Positions 1 to 8,240 of a stretch of 27,034 bases of DNA are shown in pieces; position 1 is the first letter of the stretch, and each line of letters begins with the position of its first letter. The translations under genes and the position numbers were made by a program. The notes under the pieces were generated by a model, which saw only the letters and a list, made by a program, of their open reading frames with translations, was not told the DNA's origin and searched no databases. The stretch comes from Pseudomonadota bacterium (GTDB taxonomy: Bacteria; Pseudomonadota; Gammaproteobacteria; Enterobacterales; Enterobacteriaceae). The stretch spans positions 1 through 27,034 of the forward strand of contig JAEYFY010000434.1 in NCBI GenBank assembly GCA_023454395.1, written 5' to 3'.

Positions 1-208
1 TTTCTTTTAATCATATTCATAATGGTAACTCGATAGTGATCTTCTTGGTTGCGCAATCTATCAGAAACAAATTTTCAATAAAAGCGCAAATTTAAGACAA
101 TTTAATTTTTGCTCACGTACAATGTGCGGTTCATTTCACTATACTTTACTGTGTTGTGACGTCAATTAACGACTAAATTAAATTAATTAACTTAAATTTC
201 TATTTATT

Positions 209-1681
209 ATGACATTAGCATCTGCACAATTACGTAAACCAGTATATTGGTGGGTTATTGGTTATGCGACTCTTTGGATCTTAGTGAGTTATTTTTTTGA
301 CCCTACAGTGCCTTATGATGCCGTTGAGGCTGTCAATTGGGGCATTAACGGAGGGTGGGGTTCCCCCAAAAATCCTTGGTTTGTGGGTTTTATAATGACA
401 CCCGCTATTTATGGCGGTATCGATTTTAGCTTTTATTGGTATTTTATCCACTTTATTGTCATTGCTATTGGGCTATTAGGTGTTTGGAACTTAGCCTACA
501 AGTTGACACAAAATACTCACTTAGCTTGGTTTGCTATGTTGGGGCTTAATTTATCGGGTGTGATCAACTTTGATATTATCCCTTATAACGATAACTATAT
601 TCTAGTGGGTTGTTGGGCATGGGCGTTCTATTTTTTCCTTTGTGCCATTAATGACAATCAAAAATATTGGATTGCCTTCGCGATCACGATGGGTATTGCC
701 ACAATGGGGAAATATTCATCATTAGCTTTTATTGGTTCTGTGTTTGTATCAAGCCTTTTTGTTCCTAAAGTTCGAGCAAGTTATCGCTCTCCTTATTTCT
801 ATTTAGCATTGGCTATTTGGTTTGCTTTTGTTATTCCCAATTTTATTTGGTTATGGCAAACCGATTTTGCGGCGTTTAAATGGGTCGATTCTCAAATTGA
901 AAACCGTTTTAATTTACGTACAACTCGCGCTGCACTGACTGTTTTTTACCCAGTGATTTTAATGTGGGGAATTTTACGTTTTTATGGTGGGCGTGTTAGT
1001 TGGTCTGCTTCTAAAGATAGCCAATTACTCAATTTTATTTTTTTGTTTCCATTAACGATTATTTTTATTTGGTTTAGTTTTCATGAAGGGGGGCGTATCA
1101 GCGAGTGGTTACAACCCTTTATGTCGATTGCGACTGCGCTTTTTGTGGGTTCAATTAGTGTAATGCCTAAACGTTCATTACGTGGAGCACTGTATGGTTT
1201 AGGTGTTTTCGGTATGTTGGTTGTTTCTGGTTATACTGTCGTTCAAGCCGCTAATGTGCGTAATGCAGGGCAAAAATTTATTGGCGTAAAAACCTTTGTG
1301 CAAGATGTTGAACAAGCTTGGCATCAGCATTATCACACGCCACTTGCGTATGTGGGCGGTGAATATATGCATGAGTGGGTAACTTTTTATGGCAAAGATA
1401 GACCATTATCTTCACAGCCTTGGGTGTTAGCAGAGAATGTGCAACCACCTAATATTTATAATCGACATATTACACTTCAACAATTAGAAGAAAAAGGTGT
1501 CGTATTGGTAAGTGAAGTGGGCTATTACTGTGAAAAAGCACATTTTGATGAAGGATTAAAGCACTGGCCGAGTTTAAAAATCGCTGGTACTCAAGAGATA
1601 ATGTTTCGTGCTGAACCAGATGCCATTACCGAGCCAGTTTGTATTGCTTTTGTGGCACCAAAAACACATAAGGAAAAGTAG
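209..1681 (+). CDS. PMT/ArnT-like membrane glycosyltransferase (GT39/GT83 type)
   Basis: A 490-residue polytopic inner-membrane protein resembling the ArnT/PMT_2 superfamily, which transfers a sugar from a polyprenyl-phosphate donor to an acceptor on the periplasmic face. Visible support: a first membrane segment at about residues 13-30, then a short loop with the acidic motif PYDAVEA (Asp37, Glu40) where this superfamily carries its catalytic Asp; many further hydrophobic segments to about residue 355; and a soluble C-terminal domain of roughly 130 residues with Cys448 and Cys477. The acceptor and donor cannot be read from the sequence; lipid A or another envelope glycan is possible. The start at 209 lacks a clear Shine-Dalgarno sequence. 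The 208 bases upstream are AT-rich, with a TATACT at 140-145 that could be a -10 box but has no well-spaced -35. The next gene begins 2 nt after the stop, so the two are probably co-transcribed. Fold fairly sure, substrate unknown. Confidence 0.75.
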   Translation: MTLASAQLRKPVYWWVIGYATLWILVSYFFDPTVPYDAVEAVNWGINGGWGSPKNPWFVGFIMTPAIYGGIDFSFYWYFIHFIVIAIGLLGVWNLAYKLTQNTHLAWFAMLGLNLSGVINFDIIPYNDNYILVGCWAWAFYFFLCAINDNQKYWIAFAITMGIATMGKYSSLAFIGSVFVSSLFVPKVRASYRSPYFYLALAIWFAFVIPNFIWLWQTDFAAFKWVDSQIENRFNLRTTRAALTVFYPVILMWGILRFYGGRVSWSASKDSQLLNFIFLFPLTIIFIWFSFHEGGRISEWLQPFMSIATALFVGSISVMPKRSLRGALYGLGVFGMLVVSGYTVVQAANVRNAGQKFIGVKTFVQDVEQAWHQHYHTPLAYVGGEYMHEWVTFYGKDRPLSSQPWVLAENVQPPNIYNRHITLQQLEEKGVVLVSEVGYYCEKAHFDEGLKHWPSLKIAGTQEIMFRAEPDAITEPVCIAFVAPKTHKEK

Positions 1682-1683
1682 AG

Positions 1684-2232
1684 ATGCGTTACGCTGATAT
1701 TCAGGTTGAAACAGAAAGATTGATATTGCGCCCTTTTGAAATGAAGGATGCTGAAGATTGGTTTAAGATCATGAGTTCACCTGAAGTGACGCGCTACTGG
1801 AGCCATCTCCCTTGGCAATCACTGCAAGAAGCACAGGAAGATATTATTCAAGATATCACGCATATGGAAAGAAAAGAGTATCTGCGCTTAGCGGTGATCG
1901 ATAAAACAACACATGCACTTATGGGCATGTGTGTTTTCTTTAATCATTACCCTAGTTCAGGACGTGGCGAAATAGGGTATTGCCTTGATATGGCTTATCA
2001 AGGCAAAGGTATTATGAAAGAAGCTATGGTCGCGTTTATTGAGTATCTTCAAACACATCTATCTGTTCGCCGTTTAGAAGCAGATATCCACCCAGATAAT
2101 AAAGCATCAGCGGCATTGTTAGCGAAATTAGGTTTTGAACAAGAAGGGTATCTTAAACAGCGTTGGGTTGTGGGTGATGAAGTTTCTGACTCTGCTATTT
2201 TTGGTTTGTTATTGCCCTCGAAAGCAGAGTAA
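1684..2232 (+). CDS. GNAT N-acetyltransferase, RimJ/RimL type
   Basis: A 182-residue cytoplasmic acetyltransferase of the GNAT fold (Acetyltransf_3 / RimJ-RimL group), which moves acetyl from acetyl-CoA to an amine, in relatives often a protein N-terminus or a small molecule. The typical N-terminal TERLILRPF strand is at residues 10-18. The acetyl-CoA pyrophosphate loop is QGKGIM at 106-111, preceded by the GEIGYCLD strand, and the C-terminal KLGFEQEGYL segment is characteristic of the family. Length is normal. The start lies 2 nt after the glycosyltransferase stop with GTAGAG just ahead, which suggests translational coupling. The substrate cannot be deduced; being beside a membrane glycosyltransferase is not enough to assign one. 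Confidence 0.85.
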   Translation: MRYADIQVETERLILRPFEMKDAEDWFKIMSSPEVTRYWSHLPWQSLQEAQEDIIQDITHMERKEYLRLAVIDKTTHALMGMCVFFNHYPSSGRGEIGYCLDMAYQGKGIMKEAMVAFIEYLQTHLSVRRLEADIHPDNKASAALLAKLGFEQEGYLKQRWVVGDEVSDSAIFGLLLPSKAE

Positions 2233-2251
2233 TTGCAGGAAATAGAAAGGC

Positions 2252-2273
2252 ACAAGTGATATATAATACTTGT
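2252..2273. terminator. weak inverted repeat between convergent genes
   Basis: ACAAGT at 2252-2257 pairs with ACTTGT at 2268-2273 around an AT-rich loop, followed on the + strand by ACTTTTA. It lies between the convergent acetyltransferase and ydhR-like genes and could serve as a weak terminator. The stem is only 6-7 bp and the U-run is short, so confidence is low. Confidence 0.35.
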
Positions 2274-2281
2274 ACTTTTAG

Positions 2282-2593
2282 CTATTTAGCCAAAAAAGAG
2301 GCTTGATTTTTTAAGCTTAATGCCTGATTTACTGAAAAAATATCACCACGTACTTCTGGAATACCAAAAGATTTTAATCGAGCACTATGTTTATCTAAAT
2401 AAGCTTGAGCGTTTTCTTTTGAATCAAAAAGATAAATACCTCCTGCTTTTTGTGTTTCTTTATTTTCAGTCCAAATTTTCCAAATAAAGCCAGGTTCTTG
2501 GTTGATTGATGCAGATAATGCATCCATAGCTTGTGTCATTTCATTATCGAAAGGACCATGATAAGGGAAATCAACTTGTAGAAGTACGTGCAT
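2282..2593 (-). CDS. ydhR: YdhR-like monooxygenase-fold protein
   Basis: A small cytoplasmic protein of 103 residues matching the E. coli YdhR family (putative mono-oxygenase, dimeric alpha+beta barrel) almost end to end from my recollection of that sequence: an N-terminal LLQVDFPYHGPF strand, the SINQEPGF-WK-WTE stretch, AGGIYLF and the Y-KHSARLK helix. The biochemical function of YdhR is not firmly established; the fold suggests a cofactor-free oxygenase or a small-ligand binder. I chose the ATG at 2593 rather than an upstream in-frame ATG at 2623 because GAGGTGAT lies just ahead of it and the E. coli protein begins at the equivalent place. It is transcribed in the same direction as the purine permease behind it, about 80 nt downstream, and has a good ribosome site of its own. 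Confidence 0.85.
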   Translation of the reverse strand: MHVLLQVDFPYHGPFDNEMTQAMDALSASINQEPGFIWKIWTENKETQKAGGIYLFDSKENAQAYLDKHSARLKSFGIPEVRGDIFSVNQALSLKNQASFLAK

Positions 2594-2673
2594 AATCACC
2601 TCTTTTCTTATAAAAAACGGCACGTTATTGGTACCGTTTTGTCTGTATCATGATGATCTTAATTTTTTGAATA

Positions 2674-4032
2674 TTAGAATAAAGAATTTAAATCAATAAT
2701 ATGAGTATCAATCAGTAATATTTTTAAAATAAACAGCAGTGAAACAATCACAACACACAGATTAATTTCTTTCCAGCGGAATGTACCCACTTTCATTACA
2801 CAATAAGCAATAAAACCAAGTGCGATACCTTCTGTGATTGAGAAGCTAAACGGCATCATTACTGCGGTGATAAAGGCAGGAACGGATTCTGTTAAATCAT
2901 CCCATTTCACGCGCGTTAAACTGGATGTCATTAATACACCCACATAAATCAATGCGCCAGCCGTTGCGTAGCTTGGTACCATACCTGCTAGCGGTGATAA
3001 GAAAATCGCGAGTAGGAACAGAATACCAACAACAACCGCCGTTAAGCCTGTACGACCACCGACAGAAACACCTGAAGTACTTTCGATAAAAGCAGTAACG
3101 GACGATGTTCCCATTGCAGAGCCTGCAACAGAGCTTAAGCTATCGACGTATAACGCTTGTTTCATGCGTGGAAATTTACCTTTGTCATCGGTTAAACCCG
3201 CTTTATCAGTCACACCAATTAAAGTGCCGGATGAGTCAAATAAGTTAACCAACATAAAGGCAAAAATCACACCAGAAAGACCGATATCTAAGGCACCCAT
3301 AATATCCACTTTACCAACAACAGTGGTGATAGATGGAGGTAGAGAGAAAACGCCTTGGTAGGTGACATCGCCTAATAACAGGCCAATCACAGTCGTGATA
3401 ACGATAGAAATAAGAATAGCTGCGTGAATATTACGTGCGGCAAGAATGGCGATAATAAAAAAGCCTAATGCACCCAATAACACGTTATGAGAGGCAAAAT
3501 TACCAATAGTGACGATCGTGTCATTATTAGGAATAATAATACCCGAGTTTTTTAGCCCCATCATGGCGATAAACAACCCGATACCGCTCGTTATACCGAC
3601 ACGTAGACTCAGTGGAATGTGGGCAATTATCCAATAACGAATACGAAAAAGAGTCAGTAAAAATAATCCCACAGCACCCCAGAAAATTGCACCCATCGCG
3701 ACTTCCCACGAATAGCCCATTGCACCAACTACCACAAAGGCAAAGAAGGCGTTTAGACCCATTGCAGGGGCAACCGCAATAGGTAGATTTGCCACGAGTC
3801 CCATTAAAATACTGCCAAAAGCCGCAATTAAGCAGGTTGTCACGAAGACGGCTTTGATATCCATATTGGCAGCGGCAAGAATTTGAGGGTTAACGAAGAT
3901 AATGTAAACCATCGTTAAGAAAGTCGTGACACCCGCAATCATTTCAGTGCGAGCGTTTGTACCGTGTTCTTGTAGCTTAAACACACGTTGGAGCAAACCC
4001 TGTGATCCAGAATTTGGTGATGACATGCTCAT
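2674..4032 (-). CDS. adeP: AdeP-type adenine/purine permease (NCS2, AzgA-like subfamily)
   Basis: An inner-membrane proton symporter for purine bases, about 452 residues, closest in my recollection to E. coli AdeP (YieG). The N-terminus LLQRVFKLQEHGT-ARTE-IAG and TTFLTMVYI-FVNPQIL are near identical to that family. The TM3 motif PAMGLNAFF lies at about 89-97. The TM8 motif DSSGTLIGV and the TM10 ESTSGVSVGGRTGL segment, which contribute to the substrate site in NCS2 carriers, are intact. Length is normal. Start choice is uncertain: a TTG at 4038 and ATGs at 4032 and 4026 are in frame, and the GGGA element is spaced better for the TTG (4 nt) than for ATG 4032 (10 nt). In E. coli this gene also lies near bgl-phoU-pst, which supports the orthology. 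A PurR-like palindrome lies 70-85 nt upstream. Confidence 0.88.
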   Translation of the reverse strand: MSMSSPNSGSQGLLQRVFKLQEHGTNARTEMIAGVTTFLTMVYIIFVNPQILAAANMDIKAVFVTTCLIAAFGSILMGLVANLPIAVAPAMGLNAFFAFVVVGAMGYSWEVAMGAIFWGAVGLFLLTLFRIRYWIIAHIPLSLRVGITSGIGLFIAMMGLKNSGIIIPNNDTIVTIGNFASHNVLLGALGFFIIAILAARNIHAAILISIVITTVIGLLLGDVTYQGVFSLPPSITTVVGKVDIMGALDIGLSGVIFAFMLVNLFDSSGTLIGVTDKAGLTDDKGKFPRMKQALYVDSLSSVAGSAMGTSSVTAFIESTSGVSVGGRTGLTAVVVGILFLLAIFLSPLAGMVPSYATAGALIYVGVLMTSSLTRVKWDDLTESVPAFITAVMMPFSFSITEGIALGFIAYCVMKVGTFRWKEINLCVVIVSLLFILKILLIDTHIIDLNSLF

Positions 4033-4038
4033 AGACAA

Positions 4039-4485
4039 AAGATCCCAAAAAAAATGTTTTTCGCTTTATCCTACACAAATAAAACCAGAACTGCACCTAA
4101 AAAGTAATCGATTGCTTTTTTTAGCGGAGTATATAATGAAAAAGCAGTTCAAAGAGGAAATCAGTATTTTTTTTAATTAAGAAACAATATGAAAAAGCAA
4201 TAAATTTATATTTAAAACAAAATTTATTTATTATTGTTTTTATTTTTATTAGGGTTTTAACTTATATTAAATAAATTATATTTGGTTTGTGTTTTAATTA
4301 AATATGTATATTTCATCTTCTTGCTAAATAAAAAAATCTCGCTAAAGTTAATCAACCTGTAAGTTTTAAATTAGCTTTATTGCTCGACATGTAATTTTTA
4401 TATATTGATATTTAACAAATCTTTGTTTTTATAAAAATAGATTTTATTATCCAATTAATAATCTTCTTAATATAAGGTAACTATA
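4039..4485. other. divergent AT-rich intergenic region between adeP and the tpsA-like gene
   Basis: This 447-nt stretch has no convincing gene. It must hold the adeP promoter (minus strand) and the promoter of the tpsA-like gene (plus strand). An 84-codon frame at 3926-4180 runs antisense into adeP and looks spurious. The part from about 4170 to 4470 is extremely AT-rich with many TATA-like hexamers, so individual promoters cannot be chosen by eye. Such DNA is the kind that H-NS binds in enterobacteria, which is inference only. AAGGT at 4474-4478 is the ribosome site for the start at 4486. Confidence 0.6.
4102..4117. promoter_or_regulatory. putative PurR operator upstream of adeP
   Basis: The 16-mer AAGTAATCGATTGCTT is an imperfect palindrome centred on CG and resembles the PurR consensus ACGCAAACGTTTGCGT: GCAA-CG-TT when read on the minus strand, with one half degraded. 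It lies 70-85 nt upstream of the permease start. The E. coli orthologue is, to my knowledge, in the PurR regulon. This is a by-eye match, not a scored one. Confidence 0.5.
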
Positions 4486-7005
4486 ATGAATATGAAAAAA
4501 AAAGCTTCTTTTAAAATTAATTTATTAGTTTTCTCTGTGTTATCAATGTTAAATATGACGACTGTGGTACAAGCTGATCCTATGGCTAATATCGTGGCGC
4601 AACAAGAGCAAGAAAATAGTAATGTTAATGTTCTTAATATTGCAGCCGTAGTTAATGGTTATTCGCGTAACTTACTGAGCAGTTTTGATGTTCCTGAAGT
4701 GGGATTAATATTAAATAATAGTACAGATGGTGCAGAGACCCAATTATCTGGGCATATTGCAGGTAATAGTAATTTATCAAGCGGTGCTGCAAAAGATATT
4801 ATTCTTGAGGTTAACGCTAAAAAAGCCATTATGCTAAATGGTCCTGTTGAGGTAGCAGGAACGAATGCGCGCGTGATTTTATCTAATCCTGCGGGGATTA
4901 TTTGTAGTAGCTGTAATTTCCTTAGTACCGATCGCGTGGTTCTGACAACAGGTACTGTAAATGTACAAAATGATACGGTTGATAGTTATAAAGTTGAAAA
5001 AGGAAATATTACCGTTAAAGGTAATACTGTCTTTGATAAAGTTTCAACACAGGTTGATTTCATTGCTCGTAATGTCTCTATTGAAGAGCCAGTGAATGCA
5101 TCAGGTATTAACGTCAATGTTATAACCGGGACTAATGAAGTTAAAGCACAAGACAATACAGTTATTGCGCAAAAGCCAACAGGGGCAATTAGTAAATATA
5201 GCTTACAAGTGATCAAAAATGCTGGGGTTAGAAGCTTGTTACTAAAATTTGTTGGCACAGAAAACAATTCACCACTTATCAATAATGGTAGCGTTGAAAC
5301 TGCAGAGGGGGGAATTGATCTTACTCATAATGGTTTACTTGAAAATAATAAAGGTAAATTCTTATCAAAAGGTGATATTAATATTGTTTTCGATAAAGGC
5401 ATTAAAAATAGTACAGGTGAAATAGAAAGTTTGAAAACCATTGTAATAGATACTAAAGGGGAGAAACTCGATAATATCCTTGGTAGTAATATTTCTGCTA
5501 TTGGAAATGTCACAATCAAAAGTGGTGAATTAAAAAATAATGCGTCCTATATTGCGAGTAAAGATAAATTAGATATTCGAACTAACGGAAAAACAATAAC
5601 AAATACAGCAACGGTGGGTAGCAATCTTGGTCTTGCAGCAACAAATGGCATTGCAATTAACAGTGGTTTATTTAATAACAAAAATGGAGAAATTAATTCT
5701 CAGAATGTGATTGATATTAATACAAACCTAAAAGACTTCAATAATATTGATGCTTATATTGATGCATCCGGTGGCATTAAAATTAATAGTGGTGTAATGA
5801 ATAATACTAATAGTCGTCTACGTTCAGTCACCTATATTGAAATTGATACTAATGGTAAAGCACTTAAAAATGCCGGTATAACCGCAGATACTGCAAGTGA
5901 TGATTCATTAGGCATTCTTAGCGGTAAAGATGGTATGACAGTTAATATTGCTGGGCTAGTCAATGATAAAGGCATTATTGCTACAGATGGTAATATGAGT
6001 TTTACTAACAAAGGCGATATTACTAATCAATGGGGACAGATTAAATCCGGTGGTTTCTTAACGTTTTATAGCACTAAGATCAAAAATCTCTATGGTGGTT
6101 TAGCATCGAAAAACGGGGCTAATGTGACTTTATCCACAACATTAGATAATAACTTTGGCGTTTTCTATTTAGAGGGTGACAAGGTTACTATTAACGCACC
6201 TTATATAAATAATAATAAAGGCGTTATTAAAGGTGATTCCCTTTATTTTAAAACGGATAAATTTAACAATATATCAGGGTTTGTGATTACTCAGCAGAAA
6301 TTAGAAATTGATACACCAGAACTTACTAATAATAATAGTTCAGATTTTAAAACAGAAATGGGATTCTATTTGGGACAATCCAATCAGAAAGGGGGGTTAA
6401 TTAGTAAAGGAGAAATGAAATTACAAGGTCATAAATTATTGGAAAATAAAGGAGGGCGCATTGTGACAGAAAATGGTGATATTGATATTGAATTTACCTC
6501 TGTTAATAATGAAAATGGTATTATCGCATCATATAAAAATGCCTCTGTAGTTACAAGCTCTTTTTCCAATTTACAAGGAACGTTATTTGGCCGAGATAAA
6601 TTAAAATTACAAACTGATACATTGAAAAACAATAACACCGGTACGGTTGAAAGTAATAATTTAAAAGGTGTTATTGCATCAAGTGGTGATAATGAGGTGG
6701 CGGTTAATCGAGATTTTGAAAATCATGGTGTAATTTCCGGTGTGGAACATTTACGTGTAACGGTTAATGGCAAATATACCAACGCTGCTAATAGTATTAT
6801 GTCTGGTAAAAATAGTTTCGAATTAAATGTGAAAGGAAATATTATTAACTATGGTATTCTCAATTCAATAAAAGATTCTACTATTTCTGGCGAAAACATT
6901 ACTAATGAGAAATCAGGCACTATTGTTGGTAGAAACAGTATTACTATTAATAATCGGGGTACTTTTATCAACAAGGGTAAAATTATTGGACCTATAAATG
7001 AATAA
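4486..7005 (+). CDS. TpsA-type two-partner-secretion exoprotein (filamentous haemagglutinin/haemolysin-like)
   Basis: An 839-residue secreted protein of the TPS family, exported as an extended chain by a TpsB outer-membrane pore and folded into a beta-helix. It has a signal peptide at residues 1-30 (lysines, hydrophobic core, VQA-D cleavage). The TPS domain spans about 31-270, with the hallmark NPAG at 134-137 followed by a CxxC pair (Cys140, Cys143), as in ShlA/HpmA-like haemolysins. The first hallmark is present as AGNSNL at 92-97. The rest is degenerate repeats of about 20 residues (N-x-G-x-I-x-S-x-x-x-I-x-I), typical of a beta-helix shaft. There is no visible C-terminal toxin or activation domain, and it is far shorter than HpmA/ShlA (about 1,500-1,600 residues, from memory) or CdiA. 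No tpsB gene is nearby, so it must use a TpsB from elsewhere or be an inactive remnant. The open frame is intact. AAGGT precedes the start. Confidence 0.85.
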   Translation: MNMKKKASFKINLLVFSVLSMLNMTTVVQADPMANIVAQQEQENSNVNVLNIAAVVNGYSRNLLSSFDVPEVGLILNNSTDGAETQLSGHIAGNSNLSSGAAKDIILEVNAKKAIMLNGPVEVAGTNARVILSNPAGIICSSCNFLSTDRVVLTTGTVNVQNDTVDSYKVEKGNITVKGNTVFDKVSTQVDFIARNVSIEEPVNASGINVNVITGTNEVKAQDNTVIAQKPTGAISKYSLQVIKNAGVRSLLLKFVGTENNSPLINNGSVETAEGGIDLTHNGLLENNKGKFLSKGDINIVFDKGIKNSTGEIESLKTIVIDTKGEKLDNILGSNISAIGNVTIKSGELKNNASYIASKDKLDIRTNGKTITNTATVGSNLGLAATNGIAINSGLFNNKNGEINSQNVIDINTNLKDFNNIDAYIDASGGIKINSGVMNNTNSRLRSVTYIEIDTNGKALKNAGITADTASDDSLGILSGKDGMTVNIAGLVNDKGIIATDGNMSFTNKGDITNQWGQIKSGGFLTFYSTKIKNLYGGLASKNGANVTLSTTLDNNFGVFYLEGDKVTINAPYINNNKGVIKGDSLYFKTDKFNNISGFVITQQKLEIDTPELTNNNSSDFKTEMGFYLGQSNQKGGLISKGEMKLQGHKLLENKGGRIVTENGDIDIEFTSVNNENGIIASYKNASVVTSSFSNLQGTLFGRDKLKLQTDTLKNNNTGTVESNNLKGVIASSGDNEVAVNRDFENHGVISGVEHLRVTVNGKYTNAANSIMSGKNSFELNVKGNIINYGILNSIKDSTISGENITNEKSGTIVGRNSITINNRGTFINKGKIIGPINE

Positions 7006-7019
7006 TATTTTCTAATCTG

Positions 7020-7048
7020 TATATGAGCGATATTTTATCGCTCATATA
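7020..7048. terminator. perfect inverted repeat between tpsA-like gene and acpS-like gene
   Basis: TATATGAGCGATA (7020-7032) pairs with TATCGCTCATATA (7036-7048) around a 3-nt TTT. The 13-bp stem is perfect, but no run of T follows on the + strand (TTAAATAATA). It may be a weak terminator or attenuator separating the exoprotein gene from the biosynthetic block, or an mRNA-stabilising 3' end. Confidence 0.5.
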
Positions 7049-7081
7049 TTAAATAATACATTATCTTGAGTATTAGAAAAT

Positions 7082-7450
7082 ATGAGAATTGGAACTGATA
7101 TTATAGAAATAAAAAAAGTTGCTATTGCAATCACCAGAAATAAAGAACATTTAATTCAACGATTATTAACAGACTATGAAAGGAAAAGTATTGGTGTAGT
7201 TAACGAAAACTATCATCGTATTGCAGGTTTTTGGGCGGCGAAGGAAGCTGCTGTAAAAGCAATAGGTACAGGATTTAGATTGGGTATCTTATTTCATGAC
7301 ATTGAAATAAGACATGATAAATATGGAGCGCCTTTTTATTTTTTCACTGGAAATTTTTATAATTTATTTAAGAAAAGAAAACTAATTAAATCATCATTAA
7401 GTATTTCTCATTGTGAACATTACGCAGTAGCTATTGCTATTTTTAATTGA
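7082..7450 (+). CDS. AcpS-type holo-ACP synthase (4'-phosphopantetheinyl transferase)
   Basis: A 122-residue cytoplasmic enzyme that moves the phosphopantetheine arm from CoA to the serine of an acyl carrier protein. Family motifs are clear: GTDIIEI at 4-10 (Asp6, Mg2+ ligand), [15 protein letters not shown] at 50-64 (Glu55, Mg2+ ligand; Lys59) and the C-terminal SLSISH. Length matches E. coli AcpS (126). It opens the biosynthetic block, 76 nt after the exoprotein gene, and is probably a dedicated copy for the ACP encoded at 8832. Enterobacteria normally carry the housekeeping acpS near rnc-era-recO-pdxJ, none of which is here. The ribosome site (TTGAG at 7066-7070) is weak. The next start overlaps or follows within about 25 nt. 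Confidence 0.92.
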   Translation: MRIGTDIIEIKKVAIAITRNKEHLIQRLLTDYERKSIGVVNENYHRIAGFWAAKEAAVKAIGTGFRLGILFHDIEIRHDKYGAPFYFFTGNFYNLFKKRKLIKSSLSISHCEHYAVAIAIFN

Positions 7451-7472
7451 TGTATTTTATAGGTGTTCTATT

Positions 7473-8228
7473 ATGTTTATATATTCTGATTTAAAAAATA
7501 AGAATGTTATTGTTACGGGAGCCAATGGCGATGTAGGCATAGCAATTTGCCATAAATATATTGAACAACAATGTCATGTTTATGCTATATATCACAAAAA
7601 TAGAAGTAACTTAGATAAATTAAAAAAAGAAAATAAAGATTGTGACTACTTGCATATATTACAATGTGATATCAATAATAATAAATCGATTGGTGATTTT
7701 TTAGAAATACTCAAAGCGAATGTTCACGCTATTCATGTATTAGTAAATAATGCAGGTGTTATTAAAGATGAATTATTTTCCACTATAAATATGGATGAAT
7801 TTGAATATGTTATTAAAACGAATTTATTAGGAACTTGCCAATTTACTAAACAGTTATTACTTTTCTTAAGGTCGGCAGAAAAGGCGACCATTATTAATGT
7901 TGCCTCCATTGCGGGAATTGTACCGAGTATTGGTCAAAGTAACTATAGCGCAGCTAAGGCAGGTATTATTGGCTTCACACATACCTTGGCTGCGGAGTTA
8001 GCGAATAAAGGCATTCGAGTTAATGCAGTGGCTCCGGGCATGATTGAGTCTGATATGGTTAAAAAAGTATCACGACAAGTGGTACGTCATATTAAATCCA
8101 TTATTCCATTACAGCGATTAGGATTAAGCTCCGAAGTTGCCAATACCATTGTATTTTTAAGCTCTGAGGCATCTAGCTATATCGTTGGGCAAACGTTAAT
8201 CGTTGATGGTGGCATGGTGATGCGATGA
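7473..8228 (+). CDS. FabG-type 3-oxoacyl-ACP ketoreductase (SDR)
   Basis: A classical short-chain dehydrogenase of 251 residues, expected to reduce the beta-keto group of an ACP-bound chain with NADPH. It has the cofactor motif TGANGDVG (15-22), NNAG (92-95) and the complete catalytic tetrad Asn117, Ser145, Tyr158, Lys162 (YSAAK). The C-terminus has the APGMIESDM and VGQTLIVDGGM segments characteristic of FabG. I placed the start at the ATG at 7473, which has AGGTG 7 nt ahead and begins where FabG proteins begin; an in-frame ATG at 7434 would add 13 residues overlapping acpS and has no ribosome site. It lies 12 nt before the dehydratase gene and is probably translated with it. Confidence 0.92.
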   Translation: MFIYSDLKNKNVIVTGANGDVGIAICHKYIEQQCHVYAIYHKNRSNLDKLKKENKDCDYLHILQCDINNNKSIGDFLEILKANVHAIHVLVNNAGVIKDELFSTINMDEFEYVIKTNLLGTCQFTKQLLLFLRSAEKATIINVASIAGIVPSIGQSNYSAAKAGIIGFTHTLAAELANKGIRVNAVAPGMIESDMVKKVSRQVVRHIKSIIPLQRLGLSSEVANTIVFLSSEASSYIVGQTLIVDGGMVMR

Positions 8229-8240
8229 GAGATAAACGTT

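Noticed and set aside
3926..4180. 84-codon open frame on + overlapping the adeP start
   Set aside because: It runs antisense through the adeP N-terminus and the putative PurR site, has no good ribosome site and no recognisable motif.
4200..4460. Small RNA or leader peptide in the AT-rich stretch before the exoprotein gene
   Set aside because: No stable hairpin with T-run and no short open frame with a ribosome site stood out; AT-richness alone makes promoter-like hexamers abundant.
4486..7005. CRISPR-like or tandem DNA repeats in the exoprotein gene
   Set aside because: The periodicity is at protein level (degenerate beta-helix repeats); the DNA repeats are not exact and have no constant spacer length.
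7082..7450. Housekeeping acpS
   Set aside because: The usual enterobacterial rnc-era-recO-pdxJ neighbours are absent and an ACP gene lies close by; a dedicated copy is more likely, though the genome should be checked.
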